From NCBI GenBank assembly GCA_903928015.1, contig CAIYPF010000043.1, positions 31,573-95,572 of the forward strand: 64,000 bases of DNA, written 5' to 3'. How positions within the stretch are numbered: the first letter of the stretch is position 1; each line of letters begins with the position of its first letter. The notes below the pieces were generated by a model. The model saw only the letters and a list, made by a program, of their open reading frames with translations, was not told the DNA's origin and did not search any database. The position numbers were made by a program, and so were the translations under genes. Shown piece by piece: positions 46,481 to 55,197 of this stretch. This DNA is from an uncultured Gammaproteobacteria bacterium (GTDB lineage Bacteria > Pseudomonadota > Gammaproteobacteria > Pseudomonadales > UBA5518).

Positions 46481-48088
46481 ATGCCCGAGAGCACTACCTC
46501 GCCGACTCCACGAGGACTGGGACGCCTTTTCATCCGCAAGTCGGTTGAGCAGATGCACGCCGAACATGCATCCAGCACCCTCAAGCGCAGCCTGAGCGCG
46601 CTGAACCTCGTATCCCTGGGCATCGGTTGTGTGATCGGTACCGGTATCTTCGTGCTCACGGGACGGGCGGCGGCGGAGTACGCGGGGCCCGCGATCGTGC
46701 TGTCCTTCGTCATCACCGGCCTGCTATGCACGTTTGTGGCTCTTTGCTACGCGGAACTCGCGTCGATGCTGCCGGTATCGGGCTCTGCATACTCCTACTC
46801 GTATGCGTCCATGGGCGAAATCGTGGCCTGGGTGATGGGGCTGCTGCTGGTACTCGAATACGGACTTGCCGCAGCTACTGTCGCGGTGGGCTGGTCGAGT
46901 TACGTGGTAAGCCTGCTGAATGACATCGGTATACATATCCCGCCAATGCTCACCGCAGCTCCCGGCGTACCGGTTCGGGAAGGCACGGAGATCGTGGCCA
47001 CGGGCATCGCCAACGTCCCGGCGATCTTCGCTATCTGCTGCGTGACCGCGCTTCTGGTTCTGGGCATCCAGGAGTCGGCCACGGCGAACAACATCGTTGT
47101 CGTGATCAAACTCTCGGTGGTGGTTGCGTTCATCTGCGTCGGGGCGTTCTTCGTCGACACAGCCAACTGGACGCCCTTCGTGCCGGAGCAGGTTCCGCCG
47201 CCTCCCGCCGGCACCGAGCGCGGTCTGTGGAGCGATATCGGGCGTGCGCTTCTGGACGTTGTGACCGGCGACAACAACTCGCGTTACGGGATCGGGGGGA
47301 TCATCACGGCCGCCGCGACCATCTTCTTCGCGTATCTCGGATTCGAGGCTGTGTCGACCGCAGGCGCGGAGTCGAAGAACCCCGCGCGCGATATGCCGAT
47401 CGGCATCCTGGGTTCACTGCTCATCTGCACGCTTCTCTACATCCTCACCTCGGCGGTGCTGGTCGGTATCGTGCCCTACGCGCAACTCGATACCCCGGCG
47501 CCGATCGCACTCGCGGTGAACGCGATGGGCATCCCCTGGTTTGCGATCCTGGTGAAGATCGGCGCCATCGCCGGGATATCGTCCGTGATGCTGGTCCTGC
47601 TCTATGGCCAGACGAGAATCTTCTACACGATGTCGCGCGATGGGCTGCTGCCGCCGGTCTTCTCGGTCGTGCACCAAAAGTTCCGCACGCCGTGGATCGA
47701 CACCTTGATCGTGGGCTTTGCCGCCTCCTGCTTTGCCGGCTTCATGTCACTGGACTCTCTCGCAAAACTCACCAACGTGGGCTCGCTCAGCGCATTTGCA
47801 GTCGTGTGCATCACCGTGCTGTACCTGCGCATCTCGTCTCCGGAGATCAAGCGCCCCTTCCGCGCACCGCTGTTCCCGTTCGTCCCGCTTGCTGGCGCGG
47901 CGATGTGCCTGCTGCTGGTGATGTCGCTGATGGCGCACGAAGCAACCCGGGAGTTCTTCCTGATCTACCTGGCTGGCGGCATCGCTGTGTATTTCCTCTA
48001 CGGGATCCGTCATTCCCGTCTCGCCAAGGGCGAGTTGGTCATCGGGGCCGAACCCACCATGGACCTGCCGCGGCGACTCGACGACTGA
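46481..48088 (+). CDS. APC-superfamily amino acid permease (cationic amino acid transporter-like)
   Basis: 535-residue permease with about twelve helices. The first helix has GIGCVIGTGIFVLTG, the CAT/YhdG signature, and the sixth FFAYLGFEAVSTAGAE. An uncommon loop around residues 225-265 is rich in Pro. It has its own ribosome-binding site and follows the L,D-transpeptidase by 26 bp. Substrate is probably an amino acid or polyamine; it cannot be narrowed from sequence. Confidence 0.88.
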   Translation: MPESTTSPTPRGLGRLFIRKSVEQMHAEHASSTLKRSLSALNLVSLGIGCVIGTGIFVLTGRAAAEYAGPAIVLSFVITGLLCTFVALCYAELASMLPVSGSAYSYSYASMGEIVAWVMGLLLVLEYGLAAATVAVGWSSYVVSLLNDIGIHIPPMLTAAPGVPVREGTEIVATGIANVPAIFAICCVTALLVLGIQESATANNIVVVIKLSVVVAFICVGAFFVDTANWTPFVPEQVPPPPAGTERGLWSDIGRALLDVVTGDNNSRYGIGGIITAAATIFFAYLGFEAVSTAGAESKNPARDMPIGILGSLLICTLLYILTSAVLVGIVPYAQLDTPAPIALAVNAMGIPWFAILVKIGAIAGISSVMLVLLYGQTRIFYTMSRDGLLPPVFSVVHQKFRTPWIDTLIVGFAASCFAGFMSLDSLAKLTNVGSLSAFAVVCITVLYLRISSPEIKRPFRAPLFPFVPLAGAAMCLLLVMSLMAHEATREFFLIYLAGGIAVYFLYGIRHSRLAKGELVIGAEPTMDLPRRLDD

Positions 48089-48134
48089 CATATCTTCCGG
48101 GCCACGGCTATGGCTCGGCACAAGGGAACCGCCC

Positions 48135-48140
48135 TATACT
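48135..48140 (+). promoter_or_regulatory. -10 box TATACT of the dnaE2 promoter
   Basis: TATACT overlaps the left half of the LexA box, so LexA binding would directly block RNA polymerase. No good -35 hexamer is visible. If this is the -10, transcription starts about 10 bases before the first possible GTG, which would leave little room for a leader and favours an initiation codon a little downstream (GTG 48170). Confidence 0.5.
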
Positions 48141-48157
48141 GATCATCCATACAGTAT
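48136..48157. promoter_or_regulatory. perfect LexA (SOS) box upstream of dnaE2
   Basis: ATACTG at 48136-48141 and CAGTAT at 48152-48157 are separated by ten bases, giving TACTG-N10-CAGTA, the exact conserved half-sites of the E. coli-type LexA operator. It lies immediately before the GTG start of the error-prone polymerase gene and overlaps its -10 box. This is direct sequence evidence for SOS induction of dnaE2. Confidence 0.9.
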
Positions 48158-51100
48158 GTGGCGGCTCCCGTGGATTACGCCGAACTCCACTGCATCAGCA
48201 ATCTGAGCTTCCTGCGCGGCGCTTCGCACCCGGCTGAACTCGTTGCCCGTGCCGCCGCACTCGGTTACCGGGCCCTTGCAATAACGGACGAATGCTCCCT
48301 CGCCGGCATCGTCCGCGCGCACGTGGCGGCCCGTGAGCATGGACTCAAACTGATCGCGGGCGCCGAGTTCCGCCTCCCGGGGGGCATCCTGCTCGTCCTG
48401 CTCGCCCCCGACCGGGCAGCCTATGCGGCACTCTCTGGCCTGATAACGCTGGGGCGGCGGCGCGCGGCCAAAGGCGCCTACGCACTGCGCCACGAAGACC
48501 TGCCGATCAACACCCGCGGTTGCCTCGCTATCTGGGTGCCAGCGCCAGACTCCGCCTCGGACGAACTGGAGGCGCAGGCATCCACGCTCGCCGCCACCTT
48601 CGATGGGCGGCTGTGGATGGGCATCGAACTGCTGCGCGGGCCCGGGGAGCAGCAACGCTACCTCCGCCTGCATGCGATCGCCCGCTTCCTCGGCATACCG
48701 ATGGTCGCCTGCGGCGGCGTCGAGATGCACGAGGCCCCCCGCAAGCCGCTCGCCGATGTACTGGCTGCCATACGCCTCGGCATGCCCGTACAGCAACTCG
48801 GAAGCCGCATCGCGCCCAATGCCGAGCGACACCTGCGACCCCTCACCACGCTCGAGCGACTGTATCCACCTGAACTGCTGGCCGAGAGCACCAGGATCGC
48901 CGCACGCTGCCAGTTTTCACTGGAGGAGTTGCGCTACGAGTACCCCGAGGAACTCGTGCCGGAGGGGCGCAGCGCCGCCGACTGGTTGCGTGAACTTGTG
49001 CTCGCCGGCGCCGCGCGGCGCTGGCCCGGTGGCGTCACAACGCGGGTGATGGCGATGATCGGGAAGGAACTCGCTCTCATCCACGATCTCGCGTACGAGT
49101 ACTACTTCCTCACGGTCCACGACATCGTCGCCTTCGCCCGCGCAGAGGGCATCCTCTGCCAGGGTCGGGGCTCGGCTGCCAATTCCGTCGTGTGTTATTG
49201 CCTGTTCATCACGGAGGTCGATCCGGACCGGGTCGAGATGCTCTTCGAACGATTCATTTCCAAGGAGCGCAACGAACCGCCGGATATCGACGTCGATTTC
49301 GAGCACGAGCGGCGCGAAGAGGTCATCCAGTACATCTACCGCAAATACGGCCGCGACCATGCCGCGCTCGCGGCGAGTCTGATCACCTACCGCCCGCGCA
49401 GCGCCGTGCGCGACGTTGGCAAGGCGCTGGGGCTCGACGAACGCTTCGTCGGCGAACTGGCGTCATCGCTCGCGTGGTGGGACCGCCCCGGGGACCTGGA
49501 GCAGCGTTTCAGCAGCGAAAAACTCGCCGGATCCACCACCATGGCCGGCCACTTCCTGCGCCTGGTGAAGGCCATTCTCGGCTTTCCACGCCACCTCTCG
49601 CAGCATGTCGGTGGCTTCGTGATCACGCGCTCGCCCATATCAGCGCTGGTTCCGGTGGAGAACGCGGCCATGCCGGATCGCACCGTGATCCAGTGGGACA
49701 AGGACGACATAGAGGCGCTGGGGATGCTCAAGGTCGACATCCTCGCACTGGGCATGCTGAGCGCCATACGCCGCAGCTTCGGCCTGATACGCGAGACATA
49801 CGGCATCCCGCTCGGGATGTCAGGCATTCCAGCCGCAGATCCGGCCACCTACGCCATGCTCTGCGAAGGCGACAGCGTGGGCGTGTTCCAGGTCGAGTCG
49901 CGGGCCCAGATGGCCATGCTGCCGCGGCTTCGGCCACGCAGTTTCTACGACCTGGTCATCCAGATCGCGATCGTGCGCCCGGGGCCCATACAAGGCGACA
50001 TGGTGCATCCCTACCTCCGCCGGCGTCAGGGGCTGGAGGCCGTGAGCTACCCGAACGAGGAGATCCGCGGGGTGCTCGAGCGCACACTGGGTGTGCCGAT
50101 TTTCCAGGAACAGGTCATCAAGCTCGCCATGGTTGCCGCCGGATTCAGCGGTGGCGAGGCGGATCAACTGCGCCGGGCCATGGCAGCCTGGAGCCGTAAC
50201 GGCACCCTGATGGCGTTCCGCGAAAAAGTCGTGAATGGCATGCTTGCCCGCGGCCACCCGGAGGAGTTCGCCGAGCGCCTCTTCAACCAGATGAAAGGCT
50301 TCGGGGACTACGGATTTCCGGAATCGCATGCAGCGAGCTTCGCACTCCTCGCGTATGCCTCTGCCTGGTTGAAGCGCCATTATCCGGCGGCATTCTGCTG
50401 CGCGCTCCTGAACAGCCAGCCCATGGGCTTCTACTCGCCCTCGCAACTGGTGCAGGACCTGCGCCGGCACGGCGTGCGGGTACTGCCTGTGGATGTGTGT
50501 CACAGCCAGGCGGAAAGCTCTCTGGAGCGAAGTGGCGATGAGCCACCCGCACTACGGCTTGGGCTGATGCAGATAAAAGGACTTGGCGCAGCCACGGCCT
50601 TGCGCATCGTAGAGGCACGAACCGGACAGCGCTGGCGCAGCATCGCTGACCTGGCCTCGCGCGCCGGCCTCGATCGCGGAGAACTGGATCTGCTGGCCGA
50701 GTCGGGCGCGATGAAAAGCCTCTCGGGCAACAGGCACCAGGCGCATTGGCAGGCACGCTCCATCGAGGCTGCACGCCCCCTTCTCTCCCACCACGAACCG
50801 GACGACGGCGTGGAGCTACCGCCACCGACGGAGTCACGGGAGATGATCGCGGACTACCGCACGCTCGGTCTCACTCTGGGTCGCCATCCCGTTGCTGTAT
50901 TGCGTGAACGTGGTGAACTTCAACGTTGCCGCCCCGCCTCCGAACTCGCCACACAGCCCAGTGGCCGCTTCGTCCGGGTAGGTGGATTGGTGACGTGCCG
51001 CCAACGCCCGGGCACGGCAAGCGGGGTGCTCTTCCTCACACTGGAAGACGAAACAGGCAACATCAACGTGGTGGTCTGGCGAGACCGCCAGGAGCGATTC

Positions 51101-51247
51101 CGCAAGGCCCTCCTGACCGGGCAATTCCTGCTGGTGAAAGGCATTCTCGAGAACCGGGATACCGTGGTGCATGTGGTTGCCGGAGAGATCATCGACCGGA
51201 GCGCGGCGATGGGAGGTCTCGCCTCGCAATCACGCGATTTCCACTGA
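48158..51247 (+). CDS. dnaE2: error-prone DNA polymerase III alpha subunit DnaE2
   Basis: SOS-induced translesion polymerase of the C family. The 1029 residues open with a PHP domain (YAELHCISNLSFLRGASHP, quoted in part), have the polymerase core with catalytic Asp in PDIDVDFEHERR (about 374-385) and in KVDILALGML (about 525), and end with an OB-fold (LVTCRQRPGTASGVLFLTLE region). The short length and missing C-terminal tau/beta regions distinguish it from replicative DnaE. The first codon is GTG 48158; GTG 48170 is also possible and no good ribosome-binding site settles the matter. A perfect LexA box precedes it. The usual imuA/imuB partners are not adjacent. Confidence 0.95.
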   Translation: MAAPVDYAELHCISNLSFLRGASHPAELVARAAALGYRALAITDECSLAGIVRAHVAAREHGLKLIAGAEFRLPGGILLVLLAPDRAAYAALSGLITLGRRRAAKGAYALRHEDLPINTRGCLAIWVPAPDSASDELEAQASTLAATFDGRLWMGIELLRGPGEQQRYLRLHAIARFLGIPMVACGGVEMHEAPRKPLADVLAAIRLGMPVQQLGSRIAPNAERHLRPLTTLERLYPPELLAESTRIAARCQFSLEELRYEYPEELVPEGRSAADWLRELVLAGAARRWPGGVTTRVMAMIGKELALIHDLAYEYYFLTVHDIVAFARAEGILCQGRGSAANSVVCYCLFITEVDPDRVEMLFERFISKERNEPPDIDVDFEHERREEVIQYIYRKYGRDHAALAASLITYRPRSAVRDVGKALGLDERFVGELASSLAWWDRPGDLEQRFSSEKLAGSTTMAGHFLRLVKAILGFPRHLSQHVGGFVITRSPISALVPVENAAMPDRTVIQWDKDDIEALGMLKVDILALGMLSAIRRSFGLIRETYGIPLGMSGIPAADPATYAMLCEGDSVGVFQVESRAQMAMLPRLRPRSFYDLVIQIAIVRPGPIQGDMVHPYLRRRQGLEAVSYPNEEIRGVLERTLGVPIFQEQVIKLAMVAAGFSGGEADQLRRAMAAWSRNGTLMAFREKVVNGMLARGHPEEFAERLFNQMKGFGDYGFPESHAASFALLAYASAWLKRHYPAAFCCALLNSQPMGFYSPSQLVQDLRRHGVRVLPVDVCHSQAESSLERSGDEPPALRLGLMQIKGLGAATALRIVEARTGQRWRSIADLASRAGLDRGELDLLAESGAMKSLSGNRHQAHWQARSIEAARPLLSHHEPDDGVELPPPTESREMIADYRTLGLTLGRHPVAVLRERGELQRCRPASELATQPSGRFVRVGGLVTCRQRPGTASGVLFLTLEDETGNINVVVWRDRQERFRKALLTGQFLLVKGILENRDTVVHVVAGEIIDRSAAMGGLASQSRDFH

Positions 51248-51255
51248 ACCTGCCA

Positions 51256-51281
51256 GAGCTGCCGGACAGTGGCGGCAGCTC
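51256..51281. terminator. 9-bp inverted repeat between convergent dnaE2 and EEP-family genes
   Basis: GAGCTGCCG and CGGCAGCTC are perfect complements around an eight-base loop, located in the 42 bp between the two stop codons. It could terminate transcription from both sides; no T-tract is seen on either strand. Confidence 0.5.
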
Positions 51282-51289
51282 CACGGCAC

Positions 51290-52039
51290 CTAGAGCCTGA
51301 AATCCCCAAGCAAGCCCGCATGGTCCGAGAGGCTGCGCCACTCTCCGCTGGCGAGCACCTCGCAACCACGGGGCGCCATGCCCCGGTAATAGATCCTGTC
51401 CATCGCCAACAGGGGTTGCCATATCGGGTAGCTGCGGGCGTGCCGACCCTCGAGCTCGGTGAACAACTCGTCCACACCGAGGCTGTCGTGCAGATGCCGC
51501 TCCGCCCGCCGCCGCCAGTCGTTGAAGTCGCCCGCGAGGATGAGGGGCTCGTCAGACGGAATCCGCGACGAGATGCGCTCGCTCAGGATATGCAGCTGAC
51601 CGCGCCGCTCGCGCTCCAGCAAACCAAGGTGGACACAGAGCAAATGCAGCGGCCGGTCGGTTCCGGGCACCTCGATCACGCCATGCAGGATGCTCCTGCT
51701 GGAGCGCGGAAAAATCGCGATGTTGATGTTCTCCCAGTGGACAAAGGGAAACTTGCTGAGAATGGCGTTCCCGTGGTCACCCTCCCGGTAAATTGCATTG
51801 CGGCCATAGGCGTAATGCGGCCACGCGGAGTCGGCGAGGTATTCGAAATGCGGTTGCTCGGGCCAGGCACCCGACTCACGCTTGCCGGGCGTCTTGCGCC
51901 CGTGTATTTCCTGCAGGAAAACGAGATCTGCGCCCGTTCCGGCAATGAGCCTGCGCATGCCGTCGAGGACGAAACGACGGTTCCCGCTGGTGTAGCCCTT
52001 ATGGACGTTGTAGGTCAGGACGCGCAGTGAAGTGCCCAT
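51290..52039 (-). CDS. endonuclease/exonuclease/phosphatase (EEP) family protein
   Basis: 249-residue EEP-fold hydrolase, related to the YbhP/YafD group. RVLTYNVHKGY holds the first Asn, FLQEIHG the catalytic Glu, ILAGDFNDW the Asp/Asn pair and SLSDHAGL the terminal Asp-His. All residues required for metal-dependent phosphodiester or phosphomonoester cleavage are present. The ATG at 52039, with GGAGG about 11 bases upstream, is used; a longer reading into the nrdJ control region is not needed. Whether the substrate is DNA, RNA or a lipid phosphate is not clear. Confidence 0.85.
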   Translation of the reverse strand: MGTSLRVLTYNVHKGYTSGNRRFVLDGMRRLIAGTGADLVFLQEIHGRKTPGKRESGAWPEQPHFEYLADSAWPHYAYGRNAIYREGDHGNAILSKFPFVHWENINIAIFPRSSRSILHGVIEVPGTDRPLHLLCVHLGLLERERRGQLHILSERISSRIPSDEPLILAGDFNDWRRRAERHLHDSLGVDELFTELEGRHARSYPIWQPLLAMDRIYYRGMAPRGCEVLASGEWRSLSDHAGLLGDFRL

Positions 52040-52123
52040 GCAAACGGGGCCTCCAAGGATGACTGGCGATCCTAACGGGTTTAGCAAAGTCTTTGCCAAG
52101 GGCCTCTCGGCAAAAAAACCTTT

Positions 52124-52139
52124 CCACTACATGTTGTGT
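52124..52139. promoter_or_regulatory. NrdR-like box 1 upstream of nrdJ
   Basis: The 16-mer CCACTACATGTTGTGT matches the NrdR consensus acaCwAtATaTwGtgt at 13 of 16 positions by hand alignment. It lies 145 bp before the nrdJ start. Confidence 0.65.
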
Positions 52140-52156
52140 TTTGAAACTCGGTGGCT

Positions 52157-52172
52157 ACACTGCATCTTGAGT
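52157..52172. promoter_or_regulatory. NrdR-like box 2 upstream of nrdJ
   Basis: ACACTGCATCTTGAGT matches the NrdR consensus at 12 of 16 positions and starts 33 bp after box 1. Paired boxes about three helical turns apart are the usual arrangement for NrdR repressor at ribonucleotide reductase promoters. Confidence 0.55.
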
Positions 52173-52283
52173 TTTGACTCCCTCCCCCATCAGATTTCCT
52201 CATAAGAGGGAGCGGGACTCTATTGCTCCGGGGCGGCACCGCAGCCCCGTCGTCGAACGGCCAAATAACCACGCGAGGCTTAA

Positions 52284-54443
52284 ATGTCCACCGAAGCACG
52301 AAAAATCATGCCGTTTCCCCGCAATGCAGAGCCGGGCACCACGCTGCAACCCGCATCGGAAGACATCTGGGACCGCAAGTACCGCCTGAAAGACAAGTCC
52401 GGCAATCCCCTTGATGACAGCATCGACGGCACCTACCGCCGTGTTGCCCGCGCACTCGCCGAAGTCGAGTCCGAAGAGACCCGAGAGCATTGGTACGAGC
52501 GCTTCGCCTGGGCGCTGCGCAACGGCGCAATCCCTGCCGGGCGCATCATCTCGAACGCCGGCGCACAGGAACACAAGCCCGCCACCTCCACCATCAACTG
52601 CACAGTATCCGGCACCATCGAAGACTCGATGCTCGGCATCCTCGAGAAGAACCTCGAGGCAGGCCTCACCCTGAAGGCCGGTTGCGGTATCGGCTACGAG
52701 TTTTCCACGCTTCGCCCGCGCGGGGCCTATGTCTCGGGCGCTGGCGCCTACACCAGTGGCCCGCTGTCGTTCATGGATATCTTCGACAAGATGTGCTTCA
52801 CGGTGTCCTCGGCAGGCGGACGCCGTGGCGCGCAGATGGGCACCTTCGACATCAGCCATCCGGACGTCGTCGATTTCATCCGTGCCAAACGCGAGAACGG
52901 CCGCCTCCGCCAGTTCAACCTCTCGTTGCTCGTGACCGAGGAGTTCATGGAAGCCGTCAAGGACGATGGCGACTGGTCCTTGTCCTTCCCGATCACAGCG
53001 AAAGAGGTCGAGGGCGGCGGCTTCGATTTCTCCAACCCGGAAGAGATCGTCTGGAGGCACTTCCCGAGCACGCGTGGCTATGTCTCGGACGCCGAGGGCC
53101 GCGTCGCCTGCCGTATCTACAAGACGGTGAAGGCGCGCAAGCTCTGGAACGTCATCATGATTTCCACCTACGACTTCGCGGAGCCCGGCTTCATCCTGAT
53201 CGACAAGGTGAACGAGCTGAACAACAACTGGTTCTGCGAAACCATTCGCGCAACCAACCCCTGCGGCGAGCAGCCCCTGCCGCCCTACGGCAGTTGCCTG
53301 CTGGGTTCGGTGAACCTCACTCGCTTCGTGCAGTCGCCTTTCCGTGAGGACGCGCGCTTCGACTGGCAGTCCTTCCGCGAAGTGGTCGCGGTATTCACCC
53401 GCATGCTCGACAACGTCGTGGAGATGAGTGGTCTGCCGCTGGAGCAGCAGCGTCACGAGATCGAATACAAACGCCGCCACGGCATGGGATTCCTCGGCCT
53501 CGGCTCCACGCTCACCATGCTGCGCATGAAGTACGGCAGCCCGGAGAGCGTCGAATTCGCCGAGCGCGTATCGCGCGAACTCGCCGTGACAGGCTGGCGA
53601 GCCGGCCTCGAGCTCGCGCGCGAGAAAGGCCCCGCGCCGATCATGGAAGACGAGTTCATCGTCACGCCCGAAATGCTCGCCAAGCGCCCCGAGATGACAC
53701 GTGACGGCTACCGTCCCGGTGACCGGGTGAAGGGCCGCGTGCTCCATGCCCGCTACAGCCGTTACATGCAACGCGTGGCCGAGGTCGAGCCAGAGCTAGT
53801 GCAGGCCCTGGCCGCAGAGGGCTGCAGGTTCACGCACCACTCCTCGATCGCGCCCACGGGCACGATCTCGCTGTCTCTGGCCAACAACGCCTCGAACGGC
53901 ATCGAGCCCAGCTTCGCGCACCAGTACTCGCGCAACGTGATCCGTGAGGGCAAGAAGTCGAAGGAGAAAGTCGACGTGCTCTCCTGCGAGCTCCTCGCTT
54001 TCCGCGAACTGGTGAACCCGCGTGCTACTCCTTACTCCACCGACCCGGACGAGCAACTGCCCGACTACTTCGTCACCAGCGACGACATCCTTCCGCGCCA
54101 GCACGTCGACATCCAGGCGGCGTCGCAGAAGTGGGTTGATTCATCGATCTCCAAGACGATCAACGTACCTACCGATCTGGCGTTCGATGACTTCAAGGAC
54201 ATCTATGTCTACGCCTACGAGAAGGGCCTGAAAGGCTGCACGACCTTCCGCTTCAACCCGGAAGCCTTCCAGGGCGTGCTGGTGAAAGAGAAAGACCTCG
54301 AGAAGACCATCTACCAGTTCAAACTCGAGGACGGCACAACGGTCGATCTGAAGGGCAATGAAGAGGTGGAGTACGACGGTGAGATGCACACCGCCGCCAA
54401 CCTGTTCGATGCCATGAAAGAAGGCTACTACGGCAAATTCTGA
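52284..54443 (+). CDS. nrdJ: adenosylcobalamin-dependent (class II) ribonucleoside-diphosphate reductase, catalytic chain NrdJa
   Basis: Reduces ribonucleotides to deoxyribonucleotides with adenosylcobalamin as radical generator, independent of oxygen. The 719 residues contain the radical-site motif NPCGE (325-329, Cys327, Glu329), the redox cysteines at 106 (TINCTVSG) and 338 (GSCLLGSVNL), and SIAPTGTISL in the substrate phosphate loop. The C-terminal zinc/thioredoxin tail found in one-piece enzymes is absent; it is supplied by the next gene. GAGG lies five bases before the ATG. Two NrdR-like boxes upstream suggest dATP-linked repression. Confidence 0.95.
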   Translation: MSTEARKIMPFPRNAEPGTTLQPASEDIWDRKYRLKDKSGNPLDDSIDGTYRRVARALAEVESEETREHWYERFAWALRNGAIPAGRIISNAGAQEHKPATSTINCTVSGTIEDSMLGILEKNLEAGLTLKAGCGIGYEFSTLRPRGAYVSGAGAYTSGPLSFMDIFDKMCFTVSSAGGRRGAQMGTFDISHPDVVDFIRAKRENGRLRQFNLSLLVTEEFMEAVKDDGDWSLSFPITAKEVEGGGFDFSNPEEIVWRHFPSTRGYVSDAEGRVACRIYKTVKARKLWNVIMISTYDFAEPGFILIDKVNELNNNWFCETIRATNPCGEQPLPPYGSCLLGSVNLTRFVQSPFREDARFDWQSFREVVAVFTRMLDNVVEMSGLPLEQQRHEIEYKRRHGMGFLGLGSTLTMLRMKYGSPESVEFAERVSRELAVTGWRAGLELAREKGPAPIMEDEFIVTPEMLAKRPEMTRDGYRPGDRVKGRVLHARYSRYMQRVAEVEPELVQALAAEGCRFTHHSSIAPTGTISLSLANNASNGIEPSFAHQYSRNVIREGKKSKEKVDVLSCELLAFRELVNPRATPYSTDPDEQLPDYFVTSDDILPRQHVDIQAASQKWVDSSISKTINVPTDLAFDDFKDIYVYAYEKGLKGCTTFRFNPEAFQGVLVKEKDLEKTIYQFKLEDGTTVDLKGNEEVEYDGEMHTAANLFDAMKEGYYGKF

Positions 54444-54456
54444 GAGGACTCCTGCA

Positions 54457-55146
54457 ATGGCCGTCAAGATCGCCAAACGCATTGTTGCCTACAAGGTCAT
54501 GGAGCCCGCGGCCGAAAAGCCGCAGGCTGCCGAGGAACTCGAGCGCGCCATCGAGAAGATGAGCGAAAACATCTCGCGCCCCGAGACGCTCCGCGGATCC
54601 ACCTACAAGATCAAGACTCCGCTTTCGGAGCACGCCCTGTACATCACGATCAATGACGTCGTGCTGAACGAGGGCACAGCGCACGAGCAGCGAAGCCCCT
54701 ACGAGGTCTTCATCAACTCGAAGAACATGGACCACTTCCAGTGGGTGCTCGCGCTGACGCGCGTTGTCTCTGCCGTGTTCCGCAAGGGTGGTGACTGCAC
54801 ATTCCTGGTCGAGGAGCTCAAGGCCGTATTCGATCCGAAGGGCGGCTACTTCAAGAAAGGTGGCCGCTTCATGCCCTCGCTGGTCGCCGAGATCGGCGAT
54901 TGCATCGAGAAACACCTGATCGACATCGGCATGCTGCGCACCGAGGAACTCGACGAGCACCAGCGCAAGCTGATCGACGAGAAGCGCGCACAGATCGAGT
55001 CGAAAAGCGCGCGTGCCGCACCCGTAGAGGAGAAAGGCAGCTACCCGCCCGGCGCCCAGTTGTGCAACAAGTGCATGACCAAGGCAATGGTCATGATGGA
55101 CGGCTGCATGACCTGCCTCAGCTGCGGGGATTCGAAGTGCGGCTGA
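54457..55146 (+). CDS. nrdJb: class II ribonucleotide reductase accessory chain NrdJb (TSCPD domain and cysteine tail)
   Basis: 229-residue second half of a split class II reductase, as known from Pseudomonas aeruginosa NrdJa/NrdJb. The N-terminal three quarters is a TSCPD-type domain (RGSTYKIKTPLSEHALYITI, quoted in part). The last 27 residues carry six cysteines at 203, 206, 217, 220, 223 and 228, including the terminal CGDSKCG, which would bind zinc and shuttle electrons to the active site. It starts 13 bp after nrdJ, behind AGAGGA, and the two genes are clearly co-transcribed. Confidence 0.92.
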   Translation: MAVKIAKRIVAYKVMEPAAEKPQAAEELERAIEKMSENISRPETLRGSTYKIKTPLSEHALYITINDVVLNEGTAHEQRSPYEVFINSKNMDHFQWVLALTRVVSAVFRKGGDCTFLVEELKAVFDPKGGYFKKGGRFMPSLVAEIGDCIEKHLIDIGMLRTEELDEHQRKLIDEKRAQIESKSARAAPVEEKGSYPPGAQLCNKCMTKAMVMMDGCMTCLSCGDSKCG

Positions 55147-55197
55147 GCCCGCACACGGGCCGCGCCGGCGCCTGAGCCCGGCGCGGGACTGTCACGG

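Noticed and set aside
52040..52283. Cobalamin riboswitch ahead of the B12-dependent reductase
   Set aside because: No B12-box-like sequence is visible and the region is short; NrdR-like boxes explain it better.
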